Source of the DNA: VRUE01 sp044867925
GTDB lineage: Bacteria; Actinomycetota; Thermoleophilia; Solirubrobacterales; 70-9
NCBI GenBank assembly: GCA_044867925.1
Contig: JBIOVV010000038.1
Location: forward strand, 1-10,627
DNA length: 10,627 nt
Direction of reading: 5' to 3'
The notes below the pieces were generated by a model. It was not told the origin of the DNA, did no database searches, and saw only the letters and a program-made list of their open reading frames with translations. A program made the translations under genes and the position numbers. Below, piece by piece: positions 1 through 5,685 of this stretch. Each line of letters begins with the position of its first letter. The stretch's first letter is position 1.

Positions 1-18
1 CGCTGAGTAGGGACTGAG

Positions 19-888
19 ATGGAATTGACCAGGCGCGTTCGCGATTGGCAAGCTCGCGGAGAAAGCAAGGAGTTCCGCGGCCACGCGATCCACTGCTTCC
101 GCCGGCAGGGGGAGGGCCCGCTGTTGCTGCTCCTGCACGGCTTCCCCTCCAGCTCCTATGACTGGCGCCTGCTGCTCGACGAGCTGCCGGGCCGCAACGT
201 GCTCGCCTTCGACTTCCTCGGCTTCGGCCTCTCCGCGAAGCCGCGCGATCACGACTACAGCCTCTTCTGGCAGGCCGACCTGACCGAGGAGCTGGTGCGG
301 CGGCACGGCGGCGGCCGTCCCGTCCAGGTGATCGCCCACGACATGGGCACCTCGGTCGCCAACGAGCTGATGGCGCGCGATCTCGAGGGGCGGCTGGAGA
401 TGGAGATCGCCGGCATCGTGCTCTTCAACGGCAGCATGGTGCTCGAAGCCGCCAGCCCGACCCCGGCGCAGAAGGCGCTGCGCAGCCGCTTCGGCCCCCT
501 CGTCGCCCGGCTCTCCAGCGAGCGCTTCTTCCGCCACCAGTTCGGCTCGGTCTTCTCCGCCGCCCACCCCCTCGGCGACGAGGAGGCGGCCGACCAGTGG
601 TCGCTCGTCTGCCACGACGGCGGCCGCACCCTCGGCCACCGGCTGATCTCCTACATGGACCAGCGGGAAACGCACGCCGAGCGCTGGCACGGCGCGATCC
701 GCGACTGGCCCGGCGCGCTCAGCCTCGCCTGGGGCCTGCGGGACCCGGTGGCGACGACCGCGGTGCTGGCGGCGCTGCGGAAGCTTCGCCCCGGGGTGCC
801 GGTGGGCGAGCTGCCCGAGCTCGCCCACTACCCCCAGCTCGAAGACCCGCGGCGCCTGGCGCAGGCCCTTGCCTTGCTCTCAGCCTGA
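19..888 (+). CDS. MEST/PEG1-like alpha/beta-fold hydrolase
   Basis: A 289-residue cytoplasmic alpha/beta hydrolase with no signal peptide or membrane segment. The oxyanion-side HGFPSSSYDW motif is at residues 40-49, DFLGFGLSAKP at 65-75, and the nucleophile elbow AHDMGTS at 106-112. An Asp (D108) is the probable nucleophile, as in haloalkane dehalogenases and epoxide hydrolases, rather than the Ser of esterases. The probable acid is D242 (GLRDP) and the probable base H270. The C-terminal HYPQLEDP and the cap-region NGS and YMDQRE segments resemble the MEST/PEG1 subfamily more than the dehalogenases, by my recollection of that family. The substrate is unknown. The start has AGGGA about 5 nt upstream. 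The last bases overlap the stop of the convergent esterase gene, so no terminator fits between them. Fold and triad are confident; the exact reaction is not. Confidence 0.85.
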   Translation: MELTRRVRDWQARGESKEFRGHAIHCFRRQGEGPLLLLLHGFPSSSYDWRLLLDELPGRNVLAFDFLGFGLSAKPRDHDYSLFWQADLTEELVRRHGGGRPVQVIAHDMGTSVANELMARDLEGRLEMEIAGIVLFNGSMVLEAASPTPAQKALRSRFGPLVARLSSERFFRHQFGSVFSAAHPLGDEEAADQWSLVCHDGGRTLGHRLISYMDQRETHAERWHGAIRDWPGALSLAWGLRDPVATTAVLAALRKLRPGVPVGELPELAHYPQLEDPRRLAQALALLSA

Positions 889-1716
889 TTTCACCGCCGA
901 GACGAGGACGGCAGCGCCACCTTCCATGCCGTGCAGGTTGGGATGGATCGGCGCCGCCGGGTTGTTCGGCACCAGCGGTTCTACCCAGCGCACCGAGGAG
1001 CTCTTGCAGGCATCGTGGCCGATGCTTGCGCCGTACCAGTTGACCAGCGTCGCCCCGTTGCCGGCGGCCTGGGTCGCGAGCATCGCGTTGAGCTCCTTCT
1101 GCTTCGCCCGCAGGTAGGGCGCATCGCTGAAGGAGATCGGCATCTGCGGCCAGCAGCCGCTGCCGGTCTCGGGGAAGATCGCCGGGTAGTTGACGAGGTA
1201 GACGCGCGCCTGCGGCGAGCGGCTGTGGATGCCCTGCAGCACCGCCGCCACCTTCGGCGCCGCCGCCGCGATCCGTTCGGCGATCTGGTCTTTGCCGCCG
1301 GAGTTGTATTTGTCGCGGCAGGGAGAGCTGAAAGGGTTGAAGGTGATGCAGCTCTGGGCGATTTCCGAGAAGCCGATGTCGTTGCCGCCGATCGTCACCG
1401 AGACCACTTCGGTGCTCGCCGCGAGCGAGTCGAGCTGGGGCGGGTTGGGCCCGTCCGGGTCGACGTTCTGCGGGCTGGTCATGTCGTTGGTCTTGGCGCC
1501 GCTGCAGCTGGGGTCTTTCAGCGGTCCGATGCTCGCCGCCGCCAGGCGCGGGTAGTTGTGATCTGACTTGAGGCAGCCGAGCGGCAGCACCGGGTTGGGG
1601 ATGAAGGGACCGGCGACGTAGGAGTCGCCGAGCGAGACGTAGTCGGCGGCTCGCGCCCCCGCAGCGAAGAGGCCGATGAGCGCAATCGTCGCTACGAGAA
1701 TGGCCAGCCGCCGCAT
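880..1716 (-). CDS. Secreted SGNH/GDSL-family esterase/lipase
   Basis: A 278-residue exported hydrolase. A signal peptide of about 24 residues (MRRLAILVATIALIGLFAAG, then ARA-A) has an arginine pair, a hydrophobic core and an AxA cleavage site. Numbering here is from the alternative TTG start at 1734; subtract 6 for this start. The block I serine is in LGDSY (S38), block III is GGND (116-119), and the catalytic His is in PIHPNLHG (H264). Six cysteines at 54, 77, 129, 139, 194 and 243 are spaced as three likely disulfides. This matches the secreted Streptomyces SGNH lipase type, which acts on ester or acyl substrates outside the cell. The ATG at 1716 is preferred because the upstream TTG lies inside a palindrome, and a TAnnnT box sits 7 nt before the ATG. 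That placement suggests a leaderless message. The 3' end overlaps the preceding hydrolase by 9 bases. Confidence 0.88.
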   Translation of the reverse strand: MRRLAILVATIALIGLFAAGARAADYVSLGDSYVAGPFIPNPVLPLGCLKSDHNYPRLAAASIGPLKDPSCSGAKTNDMTSPQNVDPDGPNPPQLDSLAASTEVVSVTIGGNDIGFSEIAQSCITFNPFSSPCRDKYNSGGKDQIAERIAAAAPKVAAVLQGIHSRSPQARVYLVNYPAIFPETGSGCWPQMPISFSDAPYLRAKQKELNAMLATQAAGNGATLVNWYGASIGHDACKSSSVRWVEPLVPNNPAAPIHPNLHGMEGGAAVLVSAVKSG

Positions 1717-1723
1717 CGGAAAG

Positions 1724-1752
1724 ATGCTACCCAATTTTGGGTAATCGGCAAA
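1724..1752 (-). promoter_or_regulatory. Candidate leaderless promoter of the SGNH esterase gene
   Basis: On the minus strand TAGCAT (1729-1724) fits the actinobacterial TAnnnT -10 box. It ends 7 nt before the ATG at 1716, so transcription would begin at or next to the start codon. TTTGCC (1752-1747) is a weak -35 at a 17-nt spacing. No Shine-Dalgarno sequence is present, which agrees with leaderless translation. This is inference from spacing and motif only. Confidence 0.4.
1728..1743. promoter_or_regulatory. 16-bp palindrome, possible operator between -35 and -10
   Basis: TACCCAA and TTGGGTA form perfect 7-bp inverted arms around a 2-nt centre. The element almost exactly fills the spacer between the candidate -35 and -10 of the esterase gene, a usual position for a dimeric repressor site. 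It also lies in the divergent gap shared with the DGPF gene. It is AT-richer than its surroundings. The protein that might bind it is unknown. Confidence 0.4.
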
Positions 1753-1758
1753 CCAGCC

Positions 1759-1785
1759 TGTCGATCTGAGCGAACGCCGTCCGTC
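1759..1785 (+). promoter_or_regulatory. Candidate ECF42-type promoter (TGTCGA-17-CGTC)
   Basis: TGTCGA at 1759-1764 is followed after 17 nt by CGTC at 1782-1785. As I recall from work on Streptomyces ECF42 sigma factors, their targets carry TGTCGA at -35 and CGA/TC at -10, and their main target is the linked DGPF gene. Here the match lies upstream of exactly such a gene with its sigma factor behind it. Autoregulation is therefore likely. The predicted leader of about 45 nt contains a strong AGGAGG. Confidence 0.6.
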
Positions 1786-1835
1786 GTTAGGGTGAGAGCG
1801 GCGAACGGCGCTGCTGACGAGACAGGAGGCCCGAG

Positions 1836-2213
1836 ATGGAGTTCATGCTTGCTTTGATCGCCGAGGAGCGCAGCTGGGAGGACATCACCCCCGACGAGGT
1901 GAAGAAGAACCTCTCCGATATGGGGCGGTTCAACGCCGAGCTGAGCGAGGCCGGCGCCATGGTCAGCGGCGCCGGGCTGCAGGAGCGCGCCACCGGCACC
2001 ACCGTCCACTACGGCGAGGACGCGCCGCTGGTCACCGACGGGCCCTTCGCCGAGACCAAGGAGCAGCTCTCCGGCTTCTGGATCATCGACGTCGAGAGCC
2101 TCGACGAGGCTCTCGCCTGGGCGAAGAAGGTGCCGCTGAAGAGCGGCCACGTCGAAATCCGCCCGATGGTGAAGGACGGCAAGGAACTGTTGGAGAAGGC
2201 GGAGCGCTCGTAG
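1836..2213 (+). CDS. YCII-related DGPF-domain protein (ECF42 partner)
   Basis: A 125-residue cytoplasmic protein with the YCII-like fold. The signature DGPFAETKE is at residues 68-76, preceded by a strand and turn ending in LVT and followed by GFWIIDVESLDEAL, the usual context in DGPF proteins. The N-terminal MEFMLALIAEE strand is also typical. The fold is related to YciI and to muconolactone isomerase-like small enzymes, but the role of DGPF proteins is not established. The start is well set by AGGAGG at 1824-1829 with a 6-nt spacer. The TAG stop is immediately followed by the sigma-factor coding region, and the pair is a characteristic ECF42 gene couple. A strong inverted repeat lies within the gene at 2093-2115. 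Confidence 0.9.
   Translation: MEFMLALIAEERSWEDITPDEVKKNLSDMGRFNAELSEAGAMVSGAGLQERATGTTVHYGEDAPLVTDGPFAETKEQLSGFWIIDVESLDEALAWAKKVPLKSGHVEIRPMVKDGKELLEKAERS
2093..2115. repeat. 23-bp near-perfect palindrome inside the DGPF gene
   Basis: Arms CGAGAGCCTCG (2093-2103) and CGAGGCTCTCG (2105-2115) are exact reverse complements around a single A. As RNA this could form a stem of about 9 bp with a short loop, some 100 nt before the sigma-factor start. The encoded residues (ESLDEAL) are ordinary for the family, so the palindrome depends on codon choice. Confidence 0.6.
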
Positions 2214-2269
2214 CCGCCGCTCGCGACAGCGTCGCCGGCCGCGCCTTCCGCGAGGAGTCCGGGCGGGCG

Positions 2270-3451
2270 GTGGCGACGCTGATCCGCGCCACCGGCGACT
2301 TCGACGTCGCCGAAGAGGCGGTCCAGGAGGCCTTCGTCGTCGCCCTGGAGCGCTGGCCGCACGAAGGGGTGCCGGCCAACCCGGGCGCCTGGATCACCCA
2401 GGTCGCCCGCAACCGGGCGATCGACCGCCTGCGGCGAGAGACCGTCCTGCGCGACAAGGTGGCGGTGCTGGAGCGGCTGGAAGCGCTGCACGCCGAACCG
2501 GAGGCGGGACCGGGCGAGCGCCTCGGCGAGATCGAGGACGACCGCCTGCGGCTGATCTTCACCTGCTGCCACCCGGCCCTGGCGATCGAGGCGCGGGTGG
2601 CGCTCACCCTGCGCAGCCTCGGCGGCCTCGGCACCGGCGAGATCGCCCGCGCCTTCCTCAGCAGCGAGAGCGCGATGGCGCAGCGGATCGTCCGCGCCAA
2701 GCGCAAGATCGCCGCCAACAACATCCCCTACGAGGTGCCGGTCGTCGAGCAGATGCCGGAGCGCCTGCCGGCCGTGCTGGCGACGCTCTACCTGATCTTC
2801 AACGAGGGCTACCTGGCGGCCTCGGGGGAGGAGCTGGTACGCACCGAGCTGAGCGGCGAAGCGATCCGCCTCGCCCGCATCCTCGTCGCGATGCTGCCGC
2901 GCGAGCCCGAGGCGCGCGGCCTGCTGGCGCTGATGCTGCTCACCGATGCGCGACGGGCCGCGCGGCTGGACCAGCACGGCGAGATCGTCCTGCTCGAAGA
3001 CCAGGACCGCTCGCTCTGGGACGAGGGTCGCGTCGCTGAGGGCCTCGAGCTCTCGCGCCAGGCGGGCGCCGGCGGGCCTGGCGGGCCCTACACGGTCCAG
3101 GCCCGCATCGCCGCGACCCACGCGGAAGCGCCGAACGCCGGCGAGACCGACTGGGACCGCATCGTCCGCCTCTACGAATGGCACGCCGAGATCGCCCCGA
3201 GCCCGGTGGTCGAGCTCAACCGGGCGGTGGCGGTGGCGATGCGCGACGGGCCCGGCGCCGGCCTGGAGTTGATCGGCGCGATCGAGGGCCTCGACGACTA
3301 CCACCCTCTGCACAGCGCCCGCGCCGAGCTGCTGCGTCGCCTCGGCCGGGATGCCGAGGCGACGATCGCCTACGAGCGGGCGCTGGCGCTGAGGCCCAAC
3401 CCGGTCGAGCGGCGCTTCCTCGAACGGCAGCTGGCTCAGGCCTCGGAGTAA
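2270..3451 (+). CDS. ECF42-type RNA polymerase sigma factor with C-terminal extension
   Basis: A 393-residue ECF sigma factor counted from the GTG at 2270. Sigma region 2 runs from the start to about residue 62 (DFDVAEEAVQEAF, then NPGAWITQVARNRAIDRLRRE). Region 4 is at about 90-150 (FTCCHPALAIEARVALTLR, GEIARAFL, AQRIVRAKRKI). The rest is a long helical, TPR-like extension including LIFNEGYLA (175-183) and alanine/leucine-rich repeats, as in ECF42 proteins. There is no linked anti-sigma gene; the extension probably controls activity. Recognisable sigma sequence (AGRAFREESGRAV) continues about 12-20 codons upstream of this GTG, with no ATG, GTG or TTG in frame between 2213 and 2270. The true start may therefore be a non-standard codon near 2210, where GGAG sits 5 nt upstream. 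For the GTG at 2270, GAGGAG lies 12 nt upstream. Identity is firm; the start is not. Confidence 0.88.
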   Translation: MATLIRATGDFDVAEEAVQEAFVVALERWPHEGVPANPGAWITQVARNRAIDRLRRETVLRDKVAVLERLEALHAEPEAGPGERLGEIEDDRLRLIFTCCHPALAIEARVALTLRSLGGLGTGEIARAFLSSESAMAQRIVRAKRKIAANNIPYEVPVVEQMPERLPAVLATLYLIFNEGYLAASGEELVRTELSGEAIRLARILVAMLPREPEARGLLALMLLTDARRAARLDQHGEIVLLEDQDRSLWDEGRVAEGLELSRQAGAGGPGGPYTVQARIAATHAEAPNAGETDWDRIVRLYEWHAEIAPSPVVELNRAVAVAMRDGPGAGLELIGAIEGLDDYHPLHSARAELLRRLGRDAEATIAYERALALRPNPVERRFLERQLAQASE

Positions 3452-4908
3452 GCCGGCTCGCGCGCGCCGGCCGGCTCCTGCCCGGCCATCTCCTCGGGCG
3501 AGGGCATCGGCACTTCGCGCAGGACCGTCACGGCGACGACTGTCGCGATGGCGACCAGGATCGCGCCGATCACGTAGGCCAGGTGGTAGCCGGAGTTGAG
3601 CGCGGCCAGCTGACCGGCGCCGTCGGCGAGCTTGCTGTCGGTCCGCTCGGTCGCCAACGTCGCCAGCACGGCGAGACCGATCGCGCCGCCAACCTGCATG
3701 CTGGTGTTGACCAGGCCGGAGGCGAGCCCCGAGTCCTCCGGCGTCGCCCCCGACATCGCCAGCGTCATCAGCGAAGGGAAGGCCGTGCCCACCCCGAGCC
3801 CGATCAGCAGCATCGGCACCAGCAGGTCGGCGAGGTAGTCGCCGTGCACGGGGGTGCGGGCGAAGAGCAGCAGGCCGATGCCGACGATGATCACGCCCGG
3901 GATCAACGTCGTGCGTGGGCCAAAGCGCATCATCAGCTTTTCCGAGAACCCGAGCGACATCGTCCCCATCACGATCGTCGCCGGCAGGAAGGCGAGGCCG
4001 ACCTCGAGCGCGTCGTAGTCGAGGATCCGCTGCAGGTAGAGGGCGCCGAGGAAGAACATGCCGAACATGCCGGCGACCAGGAAGGACTGGATTATGTTCG
4101 CCCCGACCACGTTGCGGTGGCGAAAGAGGCGGAGCGGCATCAAAGGGTTCTCGATCCGTGCCTGGCGAGCGACGAAGGCGGCTCCGAGCAAGAACGAGAC
4201 CGCGCTCAGGATCAGGGTCTGGGGCGCGCCCCAGCCGTGCTCGTTGACGCCGAGGATGGCGTAGACGCCGATCATCAGCGAGCTGGTGATCAGGGCTGCG
4301 CCGGGAATGTCGGCGCCGGCCTTGAAGCCGATCCCCGGCCTGTTCTCGACCAGGCGCAGGGCGCCATAGGCGGTGGCGATGCCGATCGGCAGGTTGATGA
4401 TGAAGATCCAGTGCCAGCTGATCGCCTGGGTCAGCGCGCCGCCCAGGAGCAGGCCGATCGAGCCGCCCGCCGAGGCGACGAAGCCGTAGACGCCGATCGC
4501 TTTCGCCTGGTCGCGGGGCTCGGGGAACATCGTCACGATCATCCCCAGGACCACGGCCGAGGAGAGGGCGCCGCCGACGCCGGCGAAGAAGCGGCCGGCG
4601 ATCAGCATCGCCTGGTTCTCTGCGGCGGCGCAGAGCAGCGAGGCGGCGGTGAAGACGGCGAGGCCGATCAGGAACATCTTGCGCTGCCCGAGCAGGTCGC
4701 CGAGGCGACCGGCGAGCAGCAAGAGGCCGCCGAAGGGAATCAAGTAAGCGTTGACGACCCAGGTGAGGCCGCTCTGCGAGAAGTCGAGGCTGTCCTGAAT
4801 CGTCGGCAGGGCGACGTTGACGATCGTCACGTCGAGGACGATCATCAGCACCCCCGCGCAGAGGACATAGAGGGCGAGCCAGCGGTTTTGGTCGTTCGTC
4901 TTCGTCAT
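3436..4908 (-). CDS. DHA2-family MFS drug exporter, 14 TM
   Basis: A 490-residue inner-membrane transporter of the EmrB/QacA type that exports drugs or other small hydrophobic compounds using the proton gradient. TM1 carries the motif LDVTIVNVALPTI (residues 25-37) with an acidic D26. Motif A is GRLGDLLGQRK (67-77) and motif C is around GSIGLLLGGALT (149-160), followed by SWHWIFIINLPIG. Hydrophobic segments along the length fit 14 helices, the DHA2 number. The start is set by AAGGTGG at 4920-4914 with a 5-nt spacer; longer upstream readings run into non-homologous sequence and the regulator gene. It is divergent from an HxlR regulator, which probably represses it. The 3' end overlaps the sigma-factor gene by 16 bases. 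The substrate cannot be told from sequence. Confidence 0.92.
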   Translation of the reverse strand: MTKTNDQNRWLALYVLCAGVLMIVLDVTIVNVALPTIQDSLDFSQSGLTWVVNAYLIPFGGLLLLAGRLGDLLGQRKMFLIGLAVFTAASLLCAAAENQAMLIAGRFFAGVGGALSSAVVLGMIVTMFPEPRDQAKAIGVYGFVASAGGSIGLLLGGALTQAISWHWIFIINLPIGIATAYGALRLVENRPGIGFKAGADIPGAALITSSLMIGVYAILGVNEHGWGAPQTLILSAVSFLLGAAFVARQARIENPLMPLRLFRHRNVVGANIIQSFLVAGMFGMFFLGALYLQRILDYDALEVGLAFLPATIVMGTMSLGFSEKLMMRFGPRTTLIPGVIIVGIGLLLFARTPVHGDYLADLLVPMLLIGLGVGTAFPSLMTLAMSGATPEDSGLASGLVNTSMQVGGAIGLAVLATLATERTDSKLADGAGQLAALNSGYHLAYVIGAILVAIATVVAVTVLREVPMPSPEEMAGQEPAGAREPAYSEA

Positions 4909-4938
4909 GTCGGCCACCTTAGCAAATAGTTCAGAAAA

Positions 4939-4980
4939 ACAACTGCTGAGTTGTATATCCGCTTCCCATCGTTGTAAACT
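4939..4980. promoter_or_regulatory. Divergent promoter/operator between exporter and HxlR regulator
   Basis: The 78-bp gap is AT-rich relative to the window. ACAACT (4939-4944) and AGTTGT (4949-4954) form a perfect 6-bp inverted repeat around GCTG. GTTGTA occurs at 4950-4955 and again at 4971-4976, 21 bp or two helical turns apart. On the plus strand TTGTAT (4951-4956) and TAAACT (4975-4980), spaced by 18 nt, look like a -35/-10 pair. The -10 ends 6 nt before the regulator ATG, which has no Shine-Dalgarno, suggesting a leaderless message. On the minus strand TTTACA (4978-4973) and TATACA (4957-4952), spaced by 15 nt, could serve the exporter. The repeats overlap both promoters, as expected of an autoregulated HxlR site. 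Confidence 0.5.
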
Positions 4981-4986
4981 TATTTC

Positions 4987-5685
4987 ATGGCGACGAAACG
5001 AAGCTACGGCGAGGCCTGCCGTTTCGCCTATGCACTGGACCTGGTGGGTGAGCGCTGGGCGCTGCTCATAGTGCGCGAACTGCTGCTCGGCCCAAAGCGC
5101 TTCACCGACCTTCGCGCGGGTCTCCCTCACGCGAGCACCAACATCCTTTCAGACCGCCTGCGTGAGCTCGAGCACAGTGCGATCGTCCGCCGCCGCAAGC
5201 TGCCCCCACCCGCCGCCTCCACGGTCTACGAGCTGACCGAGTGGGGTCGCGAGCTGGAGCCGGTCGTGACCAAGCTCGGCGCCTGGGGCGCCCGCTCGCC
5301 GCTCCCTCCCGACTCGCAGGAGATCGGCGTCGACTCGATCGTCCTCGCCCTGCGCTCGCTCTTCGATGCGGAGCTGGCGGGCGAGATGGACGCGACCTGC
5401 GAGCTGCGGATCGGCGGCGAGGCCTTTCGGGTCGAGATCTCGAGTGGGCAGATCGACCTCGCTCGTGGCTCCGTCAAGGACCCGGCCGTCTCGATCGCCG
5501 TCGCCGATGCCCCCACCCTGGGCGCGATCCTCGCCGGCCAGCTCCGCCTCGAGGAGGCACTCGCCTCCGATGCCGCCGAGATCGAGGGCTCCAAGCAGGC
5601 CGCCAAGCGTTTCCTGCGCCTCTTCCCGATGCCGGAGCCCTGCGTGTGCAGCGGCGTCGAGCCCGGGGCGCTCCAGGCTGCCTAA
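4987..5685 (+). CDS. HxlR-family winged-helix regulator with SCP2-like C-terminal domain
   Basis: A 232-residue two-domain regulator. Residues 10-105 are an HxlR winged helix: CRFAYALDLVGERWALLIVREL, the recognition region RFTDLRAGLPHASTNILSDRLRELE, and a wing ending in YELTEWGREL. C11 occupies the position of the conserved N-terminal cysteine that senses thiol-reactive compounds in some HxlR/DUF24 proteins. Residues about 115-212 look like an SCP2-type sterol/lipid-binding domain (MDATCELRIGGEAFRVE, then PAVSIAVADAPTLGAILAG), which may bind a hydrophobic ligand. A short tail contains CVC (219-221). The gene is divergent from the DHA2 exporter, which it probably controls. No Shine-Dalgarno precedes the ATG. 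Its stop overlaps the convergent dnaE2 stop by 4 bases. Domain calls are good; the ligand and target are inferred. Confidence 0.88.
   Translation: MATKRSYGEACRFAYALDLVGERWALLIVRELLLGPKRFTDLRAGLPHASTNILSDRLRELEHSAIVRRRKLPPPAASTVYELTEWGRELEPVVTKLGAWGARSPLPPDSQEIGVDSIVLALRSLFDAELAGEMDATCELRIGGEAFRVEISSGQIDLARGSVKDPAVSIAVADAPTLGAILAGQLRLEEALASDAAEIEGSKQAAKRFLRLFPMPEPCVCSGVEPGALQAA

Noticed and set aside
1717..1734. TTG start of the SGNH esterase six codons upstream
   Set aside because: It falls within the 1728-1743 palindrome, has no Shine-Dalgarno, and would place extra residues before a normal signal peptide.
2009..3313. 434-codon minus-strand open frame opposite the sigma factor
   Set aside because: It is a shadow frame; the plus-strand product has firm ECF42 motifs throughout.
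3178..4929. 583-codon plus-strand open frame opposite the exporter
   Set aside because: It is a shadow of the DHA2 exporter and the sigma gene end. Its composition is Arg/Gly/Asp-rich with no family signature.
4909..5130. Possible 74-residue N-terminal extension of the exporter
   Set aside because: It would overlap the divergent regulator gene, is not membrane-like or homologous to exporters, and the ATG at 4908 has a strong Shine-Dalgarno.
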